Assembly (NCBI GenBank): GCA_020720805.1
Contig: DYNZ01000002.1
Span: 65,861 to 129,860 of the forward strand
Direction of reading: 5' to 3'
Source: Leptospira biflexa
GTDB taxonomy: Bacteria; Spirochaetota; DYNZ01
DNA: 64,000 nucleotides
Positions within the stretch are counted from its first letter, which is position 1, and every line of letters starts with the position of its first letter. This document shows, piece after piece, positions 1 through 9,144 of the stretch. The notes under the pieces are model-generated. The model searched no databases. It had not been told where the DNA came from and worked only from the letters and a program-made list of their open reading frames with translations. Made by a program: the position numbers and the translations under genes.

Positions 1-259
1 TAATTCGGTTTTTTTTTATTTTCTTGACTGGAAAAATGAGACTATTCTAATATTCAAATCGTAATATAATTAATCAGGAATAAAATATATATATCAAACC
101 AGAATAACTCCTCTGGGCGTACAGGATTTTCCTCCGATATCGCAACCGCAAGCAGAACAAACCTATAGGTAAGCAGTCCCAAACCCAAAATTGAGGATTG
201 TGAAAATTTTTTTTTATTAAAAAAATTTTGCGGTTATTTTAAGGAATCATTATCAAAGT
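1..259. other. AT-rich leader region upstream of the first operon
   Basis: No coding potential is visible. The stretch holds a candidate promoter (24-53), a second good -10 hexamer TATAAT at 65-70 without a convincing -35, and a perfect AT-only inverted repeat whose 11-base arms lie at 203-213 and 219-229 with a 5-base loop. An AAGGA purine run lies at 241-245, before the first start codons. The transcript leader would be roughly 200 nt long. The gene to the left lies outside the window. Confidence 0.6.
24..53 (+). promoter_or_regulatory. Candidate sigma-70 promoter of the envelope operon
   Basis: TTGACT at 24-29 and TAATAT at 48-53 are separated by 18 bases, close to the sigma-70 consensus. 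It points into the seven-gene plus-strand operon beginning at 260. An alternative -10 (TATAAT, 65-70) lies just downstream. The call rests only on hexamer match and position; in AT-rich DNA such matches also arise by chance. Confidence 0.35.
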
Positions 260-1621
260 ATGGTATCTGTTATGGGACAACAACGTATGATATTATTTCG
301 TTTTATCGCCAGGGTATTTCTCCTGAGCGTTATCCTTTTTTCCATCTCCGCGTGCAGCGACAATCTGTTTGATCCATTGAGTCCGGATAGTGCGGGTCTG
401 CCCCTGGTGCGCTCCGCTAAATCGCTGACGGAGGAGGGGGACGCCTTTTTCGCCAGCGGCGACCTGGACGCAGCGAAGAACTCCTACGAAAAGGCGCTGG
501 ATAAGGATGGCTCCTATGGCCCAGCCATCGTAGGGCTGGTCGCTATCGATCTGCAGATTATGGTGCGCACAGAATTTCCGGGCAAGGAGACCTTTACAGC
601 AGCGGTTCTGCCTCTTTTATACCAGCCGATGACCAGCCTGGGGAGCAGCTCCTCCGGCGGCGCCCTCTCCTTTGCCAGTATCGAGAACGATCCCAATGTG
701 GTGGATATTCGATCCAGAACCAATATGCTGAGTGTCATTCGCAGCAGCCTGGATAAACTTTTTCAGATCAAGAACCCCAGCTCCGGCATTGTCATCAACA
801 TGACGGTTCTGCTGGCAATAGATGTCATTGACCGTATCTTTCCACTTCTGGATGCAGTTGAGAGTATGGAGACACTGGCTATTGAACTGGCAGATGGTGG
901 AGCCACCTTTACCTCGACCCTGGGGCAGTTTTCCTCCTTTAACCCTATGGACTATCTGGATCTATCCTGGACGCCTGTGGATCTGATGGTAAATTCTGGC
1001 GCAACTGGTACGGTAACTGTGGAAACATCGAGGTTTGACGCGAAGATCACTGAGCTGCGCAATGCCTACCAGCGAATTTACTATTTGTACTATTTTTTTC
1101 AGAATCAGGTCACAACAGTGGAGACCCAGTTGCGCGAGCTCAACAGCAGCCTCAGTCGATACACAGCCGCCGCGTCGAGTATTCATGACAGCATCATCTC
1201 GGATATATACACAACCATCAGCGATATCCAGACCCAGGTGGCAGATATCACCGCCCAGATTGACCAGAGCAGCCAATATATCACAGACTTTACCACAGGA
1301 TTAGCTACTATTAAAAACCTTGAAAGTTCACTTGATAGTACCGTTTTTGCAGGAACGATTACTACTTTTATCAATACATCGTTTCCATCGCATGGGACAA
1401 TCACAGCAATATCTTTTACTCCAACGGATCTTGATGCAGCGAACATGGATCTGACCATGTGCGGCGGTATCACGGTGGACAATAGCGGCACTCCGACCGT
1501 TTTGGGCAGTGGGATCGGAGTGTCCCAGCTTGATGCGGGGGTTGAGTTGGGTGTGTTGCCCATTATCTCTGATGACCCGGCAGCCCCCTGTACCGGAACC
1601 AATCCAAGATTTCAGCAGTAA
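260..1621 (+). CDS. TPR-containing lipoprotein, first gene of envelope operon
   Basis: A 453-residue protein with a hydrophobic N-terminus ending in a lipobox (FSISAC, Cys about residue 32), so a probable lipoprotein. Residues about 55-100 form one clear TPR-like helix pair (EEGDAFFASGDLDAAKNSYEKAL type pattern). The middle is hydrophobic and Ser/Thr-rich, and residues about 255-350 look like a long coiled coil. Start choice is uncertain: ATG at 260, 272 or 287 are all in frame, and the purine run AAGGA at 241-245 is nearest to 260. The stop overlaps the next start (TAATG), so it is translationally coupled to the barrel protein behind it. A role as periplasmic or outer-membrane accessory of that barrel is inference; I do not recognise a named family. 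Confidence 0.75.
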   Translation: MVSVMGQQRMILFRFIARVFLLSVILFSISACSDNLFDPLSPDSAGLPLVRSAKSLTEEGDAFFASGDLDAAKNSYEKALDKDGSYGPAIVGLVAIDLQIMVRTEFPGKETFTAAVLPLLYQPMTSLGSSSSGGALSFASIENDPNVVDIRSRTNMLSVIRSSLDKLFQIKNPSSGIVINMTVLLAIDVIDRIFPLLDAVESMETLAIELADGGATFTSTLGQFSSFNPMDYLDLSWTPVDLMVNSGATGTVTVETSRFDAKITELRNAYQRIYYLYYFFQNQVTTVETQLRELNSSLSRYTAAASSIHDSIISDIYTTISDIQTQVADITAQIDQSSQYITDFTTGLATIKNLESSLDSTVFAGTITTFINTSFPSHGTITAISFTPTDLDAANMDLTMCGGITVDNSGTPTVLGSGIGVSQLDAGVELGVLPIISDDPAAPCTGTNPRFQQ

Positions 1622-2904
1622 TGAAGAGAGCTATGCAGAATATTCTTAGAAAACCACTACTTTGGGCCGCAGCGGTCATCGCTGTTTCGCTTTGTTCTTT
1701 TGAGTTGCCAGCACTGGCTCCCAATATACGCCCTTTCTCCCCGCGTATCCAGGCCATGGGGGGCAGCTTTGTCGCCCTGGCCGATGATGCCAATGCCCTG
1801 CACTACAATCCCGCCGGATTGGCTCGCGAGCAGAAGTTCGGCGTGGCACCGGGCAAAGATGTCATTACCGCCCTGGAGGTAGGTGTGCGCTTACGCGCGG
1901 ATATGCTGGCTCCTTATGAGACAAATTACCGCAGGTGGTTTCAGGCCATCTGGGATCCTACCGCCTTTGGTAAGCTGGAGTTGCAGGAGGTTGCAGATAA
2001 ATTGGATTCTGCCAGCGGCATCGAGAACCAGATGGCTCTTTTTGACGAGATCAACCGCCGTCAGATTGGTCTTGGAGTACAAGGGCCTTTCAATGTGGCC
2101 TATATTAGCGACGGCTGGGGCTTCTCCTTCAATGCGGTCTCTGCAGATGTGTCCGCCTCTGTGTACGAGAAAATTTTACCCATGGCCTCTTTTTACCTAT
2201 CCTGGGCTACGATTGGTAAACTTGGCTACTCACTGCCATTCAAGCTCTGGAACCAGAACCTGATCGCCGGCGTCTCCTTTAAGTACCAGAGTCTGGCCTA
2301 CATCGACAGGACAGGTGTCAACGCCATCAGCGCGGATCTGATCAGTACAGAGGGAAGCGACCAGGAGGCAATCATCAAGGATCTGATCTATCTTGGCCAG
2401 GGGCCGGGATTGGATTGGGGAGCTATCTGGAAGTTCAATCCATCCCTGGATTTCGGGGTCTCTCTGCTCAATGCGGTTTCGTTCTTGCGTCCCTCCAAAA
2501 TTCAGGGTTATGGCGGGGATAAGGTTGAGTTTATGGCTCCCATTTTGACCTTTGGGGTCTATTACCACCCTGAGTCTGTTCGGCAATATTTGCAGAAGAG
2601 CTCTCTGGGCTATTTTTTAACCTCGGTGAAGCTCATCGCCGACTACGAAACGGTTTTTGGCCAGACCTGGTCTTTCTGGAAAAGCTGGCACATGGGAACA
2701 GAGCTGGGTCTGTTTGGCAAAAAAAATGGCTGGTCTCTGCTCTATCTGCGCGGTGGAATCAACCAGGGGTATCTCACCTGGGGGTTGGGTCTTGATTTCT
2801 TTGTCGCCCGTCTGGATTATGCTTACTACCAGCAGGAGCTGGGACCCTATCCTGGAAATTTACGGGAAAGCACTCATAACCTGAGTCTGCGCGCCGAATG
2901 GTAG
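1621..2904 (+). CDS. PorV/OMPP1/UPF0164-like outer-membrane beta-barrel protein
   Basis: A 427-residue protein with a Sec signal peptide (about residues 1-32) followed by the hallmark start of FadL/PorV/UPF0164-type barrels: a GGSFVALADDANALHYNPAG segment at residues about 42-61, directly after the mature N-terminus. The rest alternates aromatic and polar residues as expected for beta strands and ends in a Trp near the C-terminus (AEW). Such proteins sit in the outer membrane; PorV relatives serve secretion systems and FadL relatives transport hydrophobic compounds, and the sequence does not say which applies. It overlaps the preceding gene by one base and is followed 26 bases later by another predicted barrel. 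Confidence 0.7.
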   Translation: MKRAMQNILRKPLLWAAAVIAVSLCSFELPALAPNIRPFSPRIQAMGGSFVALADDANALHYNPAGLAREQKFGVAPGKDVITALEVGVRLRADMLAPYETNYRRWFQAIWDPTAFGKLELQEVADKLDSASGIENQMALFDEINRRQIGLGVQGPFNVAYISDGWGFSFNAVSADVSASVYEKILPMASFYLSWATIGKLGYSLPFKLWNQNLIAGVSFKYQSLAYIDRTGVNAISADLISTEGSDQEAIIKDLIYLGQGPGLDWGAIWKFNPSLDFGVSLLNAVSFLRPSKIQGYGGDKVEFMAPILTFGVYYHPESVRQYLQKSSLGYFLTSVKLIADYETVFGQTWSFWKSWHMGTELGLFGKKNGWSLLYLRGGINQGYLTWGLGLDFFVARLDYAYYQQELGPYPGNLRESTHNLSLRAEW

Positions 2905-2930
2905 GGTAAAGGAAGAGGAAAAGAGACGCT

Positions 2931-3812
2931 ATGATACAAAAAATGGTAAAAAGGTTTTCTCTGGCTGGAATTCTTTTTCTGCTCACGTTTCCAGCCGAAG
3001 CAGTTGATGAGTTCGGCGCGCAAGTTCGGCTGTCAGCCAGTCCGCGACGCATTGACATGGAGTCCAAAAAAATGGAGATCCACCAATCCCCGGGTTTTGG
3101 CGAGACCCACCTTGGCCTGGAGTCAACCGTTATCAATGACCATATAGAAGAGTTTGGAAACAATGGATCGTACACTCTGGAAGGGCACTTTTTTTATGAG
3201 CATTACCTTGCCATTGCCTCCTTCAATCGGCTGTTCTCGCGAACCGCTGCTTACGAAACCTATAACTATATGACAGCCTCGGATGAAACCATCAAAGCTG
3301 ATGGTCCGATGATGACTGAGGCAAGTCTGCGCTTGGGTTTGCGAAATTTCAAGCGCGGAGGCAGAACAAACCTGGCTTTGCTGGGGGGGCTACACCAGCT
3401 CTATCATTCAGGACCCCATGGTATATTGGATGGATCCACCACCTTTGCTACTGGTACATTGATTTTTTCTCCCTCCTGGCAGATGGGGCGTAACGTTGAC
3501 TTTGGCATTGATCTTGAGCTAACCGCAGGCGGAGCCTTTTATAACCAGGGTTTACAGCTCTTTGGCTATAAACCGCATGAGATCTTTAAAAACAGTCTAG
3601 GAACGGGAATCTATGGTGCCGGTTCGGCTGGGGTTCATCTCTTTTTTGTGAGGTGGGGGCTCGGTTTGGATTTCCGCGTGCGGGTGCGCTACTTTGAAAC
3701 AAAGGTTTATGGGGTCGGCAGCCAGACTGCGATGCTGGAAAGCATGGATTTTCAGGGTATGGAATTTGGCATTTTTTACAGATATACCAATGTTCATTAC
3801 AATAAGAAATAA
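2931..3812 (+). CDS. Predicted outer-membrane beta-barrel protein, unknown family
   Basis: A 293-residue protein with a signal peptide (MIQKMVKRFSLAGILFLLTFPAEA, cleavage near residue 24). The mature part is rich in Tyr, Phe and Gly with alternating hydrophobic residues, and it ends in aromatic-rich FYRYTNVHYNKK, which fits a small barrel of about 12 strands. A purine-rich stretch (AGGAAGAGGAAAAGAG) precedes the ATG. It lies 26 bases after the PorV-like gene and 4 bases before the TonB-C-like lipoprotein, so it is part of the same operon. I do not recognise the family. Confidence 0.6.
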   Translation: MIQKMVKRFSLAGILFLLTFPAEAVDEFGAQVRLSASPRRIDMESKKMEIHQSPGFGETHLGLESTVINDHIEEFGNNGSYTLEGHFFYEHYLAIASFNRLFSRTAAYETYNYMTASDETIKADGPMMTEASLRLGLRNFKRGGRTNLALLGGLHQLYHSGPHGILDGSTTFATGTLIFSPSWQMGRNVDFGIDLELTAGGAFYNQGLQLFGYKPHEIFKNSLGTGIYGAGSAGVHLFFVRWGLGLDFRVRVRYFETKVYGVGSQTAMLESMDFQGMEFGIFYRYTNVHYNKK

Positions 3813-3816
3813 CATT

Positions 3817-4371
3817 ATGAAAATGAAACCTGTATATTTTTTTCTTATGGGAACTTCTAAAAATCTAAACTTAGCGAAGATTTTTATCCTTACTTGCCCA
3901 CAAGGGCACCGAAAAGGTCTTCTCCATTTTTTTTCTGTGATTTTTAGAGGTGCCCTTATAGCGATAATCTTGTCTTCGTGTGGTTCGAAAAAGCCTCTGT
4001 TAAAGCAGGATGTGCTGAGTTTTGACACCTTTGTTCAACAGGAGAAGTCAAAAATTGCCGAGGATTTTTATTTCTTTTTTCAGGATATGATGCCTCCAAA
4101 ATTGATTATCTCGCCCCAGATGGGCGGGTCTGTAGGGTATTATGAAGATTTGTACGAGCAGATCGCATTTCCGTATCAGGATACGGTCATCATACTGGTA
4201 AAGGTGAATATTTCCGGGGATGTGACTGAGGCGAGTGTTTTGAAAAATGGAACAGATGCCCAGAATGCTTACTGTCTTAATCTGGCCAGGAAGCTGAAAT
4301 TTCAACCGGCCTACCTGGGGGGAACAAAATTTCCAACTGAGATCCAAATAGTTTTTAACAAGGTTAGATAA
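3817..4371 (+). CDS. Lipoprotein with TonB C-terminal-like domain
   Basis: Up to 184 residues from ATG 3817. A hydrophobic stretch ends in a lipobox (AIILSSC, Cys about residue 55), an unusually long leader; in-frame ATG 3847 or GTG 3937 would give a normal one, so the start is uncertain. The C-terminal 70 residues (VIILVKVNISGDVTEASVLK, then two helices and a final strand ending EIQIVFNKVR) match the beta-alpha-beta plan of the TonB C-terminal domain, where a conserved pattern of G-x-V-x-x-A is followed by Ala/Leu-rich helix and F-x-P. Classical TonB has an N-terminal inner-membrane helix and a Pro-rich spacer; both are absent. It directly precedes a TonB-dependent receptor, so receptor contact is a reasonable inference. 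Confidence 0.6.
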   Translation: MKMKPVYFFLMGTSKNLNLAKIFILTCPQGHRKGLLHFFSVIFRGALIAIILSSCGSKKPLLKQDVLSFDTFVQQEKSKIAEDFYFFFQDMMPPKLIISPQMGGSVGYYEDLYEQIAFPYQDTVIILVKVNISGDVTEASVLKNGTDAQNAYCLNLARKLKFQPAYLGGTKFPTEIQIVFNKVR

Positions 4372-4375
4372 CAGC

Positions 4376-6682
4376 ATGATGTCAAATTTGAGAAAAATCT
4401 TATTGGTCTTTCTGGTTGGCATGTTCGCGCACACCGCGGGAACGGCAGATCCCTATGCAAACCTGAAAAAAACCGACGCTCGGGGAACATCCATTTCCGG
4501 TCATATCACGCTATTCGGGAAGGATCTGGCGAATGTCATCGTAGTTCTTGAAGAGCTGCGCATTGTCATTAAAACATCGGACAAAGGGGTTTTTTCCATC
4601 TATCCGGTGAAGCGGGGAGACTATACCTTGAAATTTTACCATCCGCGCGTCAACGCCAAAACCGTTCCTGTTCGTCTGCGCGAGGAGCTGCATCTAAACC
4701 TGGATCTGGAACCTAAGCTTTACCGGGAGTCTGTTCCCATGACTGCCGGCAATGAGTTTCCGCTGGATCCTTTGTCCCTGACCAGAGAAACCGGCAAAAA
4801 TTCTTCCTATTATCCGGGTTTTCTGGGAGTATCCACCTTTTATCTCAGCACCTTACCGTCGGTTTCCTCTCCGTCTGGCTATTTTGAATTGCCCATCGTC
4901 CGCGGCAAACCGACTTCAGGAAATAACTATCTGTTTAACGGCAATCCAATCACCTATGCTTATCATGGTTTGGGGCTCTTCAGCGCTGTCAATAAAGATG
5001 ACCTGCAGGAGATCCGTGCGTACCGCGGCGTAGCACCTGTTACTTATCGCAACTCCGGGTTTGGAACCTTTGATTACACCATGAAAAGCCCGGAGGGCAG
5101 CGAGAGCGACTATGGCTTGCGTTTTTATGGGTTGGCGTACCCGGGTGTTTCTGTGCAGCGGCTAATTGGCAGCAATGGGCACCTTTCGTTTAGCGGCCGT
5201 CGTACCCTGGCTGACCTGGTTGACCTTATGATAACCCCTCCTGGTGAGGAGTCTATGGTTTTTGCCATCGGTGATTTTCAAGGGTCTGCAGCGGTGGAGC
5301 TTGCGAAAGGACATCGGTTGGAGTTGGCTGTTTTTGGCATGCAGAATAATAATGGTGACCTAAGTGAAGGATCTGCGGTTCGCAATTCGGATATAACCGC
5401 GTCCCTGCGTTACGATATGGATATAACCAATAAAGCCAAAGTCACGATGAAGTACTCCTTTCAAAACGCGAACCTGGAGATTTTCGGCTCTCATTTTATT
5501 CTCGACCCCATTTATAATTTGGCGGATATGGATAAAGGGGACAACCGAAACATAGACTATTTTGGTGAAAAACAGCAAATCCATTCCGTAAAAATCAATA
5601 CCATTTTCTCTCCCGTAGCCAGGCAAGTGGTGGATTTCGGGGTCGAGGTCCGCTACCAGAGTCGCTACGCTGAAATTTCAGCCGGAAGTCAATTTCTGGA
5701 TTATTCTTTTCCAACAGATGATGACCCTTTGAGGCAATCCACCTTTATTTACGATGAGGATGGATTGGACTATTCTGCCTATCTCCGCTACCTATCCCTT
5801 TACAAAAAATTTGGATGGGATACGGGAGTTCGTGGAACCTATTACCCTGTGTTGAAACGTTGGGCCATCGAGCCCTCATTGATGGGATTCTGGTTTGTAG
5901 ATGAGAAAACAAAGGTATATGCCGGGTTTAGCTCAACTCAAGTGATTCTTCAGCCTCGGTGGGAGGTGGCATTATTCTCCAACGACAACATCGGACAGGA
6001 GCCAATGATCGTATGGAAAAGTGAGATCGGCGCCAGGCGATTTCTTTTCCCCAATCTTCCTCTTACTTTTTTGCTCTTTGCTGAGCTATGGGAAAATTAT
6101 CCCATACTTCAATCCACGGATGTGGCGGATCTATCCCTGGCAAACGCAATAAATTTGTTCGAGGCTCGGGGTGATGGACGATCCTTTGGGGGCGAGATTA
6201 TCGGAGAGTATAAGGTGAAAGACATTTTAACGAGGTTCAGCTACTCCTATATCTACAGCGATTATGAAGGACAGGAGTACGAATTGAATCGAAGCCACAT
6301 GCTTACCATCTCCATTATTTACCAGCAAAGCGAAAATTGGACAACAGCTGCTATATTCAGAATCTGGTCTACATTTCCAGGTGTAAACGCTTCATGGGGT
6401 TCCGATAACGCTGACGACCGTTACTGGCTAGCCTTGGATCCTATTACCCAGCTCTCTTTACGCTTTACCCGTAAACTCAATTTCGCCAAGCAGGGAAGTC
6501 GCCTCTATTTTGAATTGGGTTATTTTCAGAATATTATGTATTTGCCGCAGTTCCCTCCCCGTGGCGAGTTTAACTCAACCTCAGCCCTGGAAACCGCCCT
6601 GTATGGCAGACAGATTAATACAAGTAAATCCTATCCGGATTCCTCTCTGAATCTGGGACTCGGAGTGGAGGTAGTCTTCTGA
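4376..6682 (+). CDS. TonB-dependent receptor-like outer-membrane protein
   Basis: A 768-residue protein. After a signal peptide (residues 1-24) comes a carboxypeptidase-regulatory-like beta sandwich (about 38-115, SGHITLFGKDLANVIVVLEE through the KRGDYTLKF strand), typical of SusC-type receptors. Residues about 145-240 resemble a plug domain (PIVRGKPTSGNNYLFNG, then the EIRAYRGVAPVTYRNSGFG segment). The remainder is a beta barrel ending in LNLGLGVEVVF with C-terminal Phe, the usual outer-membrane signature. A second in-frame ATG lies at 4379. It is 4 bases after the TonB-C-like lipoprotein and overlaps the OmpA gene by one base. The ligand is unknown; no SusD partner is present. Confidence 0.75.
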   Translation: MMSNLRKILLVFLVGMFAHTAGTADPYANLKKTDARGTSISGHITLFGKDLANVIVVLEELRIVIKTSDKGVFSIYPVKRGDYTLKFYHPRVNAKTVPVRLREELHLNLDLEPKLYRESVPMTAGNEFPLDPLSLTRETGKNSSYYPGFLGVSTFYLSTLPSVSSPSGYFELPIVRGKPTSGNNYLFNGNPITYAYHGLGLFSAVNKDDLQEIRAYRGVAPVTYRNSGFGTFDYTMKSPEGSESDYGLRFYGLAYPGVSVQRLIGSNGHLSFSGRRTLADLVDLMITPPGEESMVFAIGDFQGSAAVELAKGHRLELAVFGMQNNNGDLSEGSAVRNSDITASLRYDMDITNKAKVTMKYSFQNANLEIFGSHFILDPIYNLADMDKGDNRNIDYFGEKQQIHSVKINTIFSPVARQVVDFGVEVRYQSRYAEISAGSQFLDYSFPTDDDPLRQSTFIYDEDGLDYSAYLRYLSLYKKFGWDTGVRGTYYPVLKRWAIEPSLMGFWFVDEKTKVYAGFSSTQVILQPRWEVALFSNDNIGQEPMIVWKSEIGARRFLFPNLPLTFLLFAELWENYPILQSTDVADLSLANAINLFEARGDGRSFGGEIIGEYKVKDILTRFSYSYIYSDYEGQEYELNRSHMLTISIIYQQSENWTTAAIFRIWSTFPGVNASWGSDNADDRYWLALDPITQLSLRFTRKLNFAKQGSRLYFELGYFQNIMYLPQFPPRGEFNSTSALETALYGRQINTSKSYPDSSLNLGLGVEVVF

Positions 6683-9144
6683 TGTTGCAAAGAGCTTACC
6701 AAACGCAGAGTATGCGATTCTCCATGATTGCCCTTTTTTTCTTGCTATTACTCTTCACTGTGTCCACCAGTCGAACTGAGCAGATCGATGTGGAGAAGCA
6801 GCATTTTTTTGATCATAGCAGGATCCAGAGCTATATTACTGAATTGGAAAACCGCTACCAGGTAAAAAAAGAGAGCCTTGAGGTAGCTGAGCAGATGTAC
6901 AAAGCCTATTTTCTGGCAGAGCGTTTTACCAGCGCAGAGGCAGTTATTCGGCATGCGATATCGTTGGCAAAAGTGCAAAAAAAGAGAGAGAAGGTGCTGG
7001 TAGGCTTAAAAAAGGATCTTATTAAGACCCTATTTTACAGCTATCAGTTTGGTGTTGCTGTTCAAGAGATCAATAACTTTTTGACTGACCATGGGAAAAA
7101 TTTTGAAGAGGACGCCTATGCTCTTGAATCCATGCGAGAGAGGGCTCGACTCAGCAGCAAATTGCCGCGTAAAAAGAGCGACGATAGCGATACCGGTTAT
7201 CTGTTTCAGCCACTATTTACTGCCAATTTGACGGCACTTTTTGAAATCGTCCGTTTTCATCAGGATGGTAGACAAATTTTGATCAAGCGCAAAAAGGACT
7301 GGTTTTTCGCTCAACTGCCAGTCCAATGGTGGTCATCAAACAAACCTGTGCAATACACGAAGTACAATAGCAGTGAACAGCCCGAATTCGTTTTACAGAA
7401 GCCAACTTTTGGCTTTGGTAAGGATCGCCTGTTCATCGAGCAATCTGGAAATCTGTATCTGCATGAAAAGCTACCCTTTGAAGAGGTGATTGCGGCAAAC
7501 CAGAGCAAAGAGAAAAATAAGAAAAAGAAAAAAGCGGTAGATCGATCCTGGGAAAAAACGGCTCTATTCAAGGATCAGGGCTCACTCTCCTGCAAGGATT
7601 ATTATATCGCGCCTGAGGATTATTTTCTATTTGCCTCTTGTAGCGGCGCAGCGACAGAGGTCAACGGCTTAAAGAGTTATGATATCTTTTTTGCCTATAA
7701 AACGGGTAAGGGGAGTTGGTCAAAATTGGAGAGAATGACCTTTTCCAGTGATGGTGATGACGTAAACCCTGTGGTTACGCCTGATGGACGCTATCTGCTT
7801 TTTTCCTCGAATGGTCATCCTGGCTATGGTGGTTTTGATCTCTTTTTTGTGAGATTGAAATTTCATCTGGATCCAAAATTGTCCTCTTCAGCAATTCCTC
7901 TTTTTGACAAAAAAATGCCCACAAAAGCAAGAAATCTGGGTCCAAAGTACAATACCTTTCGCGACGAAAAAGGTGATATTGGGTTCAGCAACGACCGGAA
8001 ATCTTTGCTCGCTTATCGCTATACCCATAAAAATGGTTTTGGTATCTATAGCGCGCTCCTGCCCGGATTCATGTACTATGCGCCAATGCGCGCCTTTATG
8101 CTGGCAGTCAGCGATCAGGATACGCGAAAACCTATTCAGGCTCAAGTCAGTTTGATACCCCGCAGTTCCGCCTCCCTTTGGGGGAAACGGACTATTCCTT
8201 TTGCATCCGGAGGGAAGTATTTTGCTTTAGCTGATGGTGGTCAATATTATATCAAAACCAGAGCGAAGGGTTATTTCTACCATTTTGATTATCTGGATGA
8301 GAATCAGGTTGGAAGTTACCTTGATATCCCAATGAAAAGAATTAAGCTAGGTGGAACCCTAAACGCGAAAGGGATTTTGTTCAACTCCAATTCAGCGATT
8401 CTGAAACAGGAGGCCAAAGAGGCGCTCGAGGCGATCGCTGAGTTGCTGGAGGATAATCCGACAATCCGTATCAGTCTGGAGGGGCATACATCCCATGCTG
8501 GCGCCAACCAGGCTGCGATCATGCAGGAGAGTATGCGCTTGAGCGAGGATCGCGCTCTCGCTGTGCGTGATTATCTGATTCAGCATGGTATCTATCCCCG
8601 TCGTTTGCAGGTCAAAGGTTTTGGTCCAACCCAGCCGCTTCCAGGGATTGCCCCTGAAGATAGTAGTAACAGGCGTACCGAGATCAGAGTTGTGGATTTG
8701 AAGTGGGATACCAAAAAGGAGATTGTACCGACCATTGTCTTTGGTGATTTTTTTGAAACAAATCCGGAACCTATCGTTCCCTTTTTGCAGGAGGCAATCC
8801 CCAATTCTGTGAACACATCGTTGCGCGATCTTGGTTTTCTGTACAAAAAAATTGATCGAGCAAAATGGGTTCATAATGTCAACGAACTTAAAGAGAAGAG
8901 CTATGCCAAATTCGGCAATCGGGTTGGTGCGGATATCATCGTATTTGGTGAGTACAAAAGCGTCGGGCTGGAGATCGTAATCACCCCGAAAGTCTATATT
9001 GTGGATAAAGATAAGATTTTAACAATGGATCCCTTTACCACGATGAATGGACCCGGAATGTTTGGTGACCTCGATGCCCTTGCTAAAAAGATCGAGGAAT
9101 TTTTGTATCAAAACATGAATCTAGTTCGGAAAGACGGAAAGTGA
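6682..9144 (+). CDS. PD40 repeat / OmpA-domain protein with extra C-terminal domain
   Basis: An 820-residue exported protein (signal peptide about 1-33). Residues about 50-150 are helical and TPR-like; a Lys-rich linker (KEKNKKKKKAVDR) lies near 278. Residues about 300-420 contain beta-propeller PD40/TolB-type strands (NPVVTPDGRYLLFSSNGHPG). An OmpA-C peptidoglycan-binding domain follows at about 555-675, with GILFNSNSAIL, SLEGHTSHAG and NRRTEIRVV as its landmarks. Beyond it is about 140 residues containing VGADIIVFGEYKS, reminiscent of CsgG/TolB-N-type alpha/beta folds. Start and stop both overlap the neighbouring genes, so it is coupled to the receptor and the peptidase. It probably anchors the complex to the cell wall. 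Confidence 0.75.
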   Translation: MLQRAYQTQSMRFSMIALFFLLLLFTVSTSRTEQIDVEKQHFFDHSRIQSYITELENRYQVKKESLEVAEQMYKAYFLAERFTSAEAVIRHAISLAKVQKKREKVLVGLKKDLIKTLFYSYQFGVAVQEINNFLTDHGKNFEEDAYALESMRERARLSSKLPRKKSDDSDTGYLFQPLFTANLTALFEIVRFHQDGRQILIKRKKDWFFAQLPVQWWSSNKPVQYTKYNSSEQPEFVLQKPTFGFGKDRLFIEQSGNLYLHEKLPFEEVIAANQSKEKNKKKKKAVDRSWEKTALFKDQGSLSCKDYYIAPEDYFLFASCSGAATEVNGLKSYDIFFAYKTGKGSWSKLERMTFSSDGDDVNPVVTPDGRYLLFSSNGHPGYGGFDLFFVRLKFHLDPKLSSSAIPLFDKKMPTKARNLGPKYNTFRDEKGDIGFSNDRKSLLAYRYTHKNGFGIYSALLPGFMYYAPMRAFMLAVSDQDTRKPIQAQVSLIPRSSASLWGKRTIPFASGGKYFALADGGQYYIKTRAKGYFYHFDYLDENQVGSYLDIPMKRIKLGGTLNAKGILFNSNSAILKQEAKEALEAIAELLEDNPTIRISLEGHTSHAGANQAAIMQESMRLSEDRALAVRDYLIQHGIYPRRLQVKGFGPTQPLPGIAPEDSSNRRTEIRVVDLKWDTKKEIVPTIVFGDFFETNPEPIVPFLQEAIPNSVNTSLRDLGFLYKKIDRAKWVHNVNELKEKSYAKFGNRVGADIIVFGEYKSVGLEIVITPKVYIVDKDKILTMDPFTTMNGPGMFGDLDALAKKIEEFLYQNMNLVRKDGK

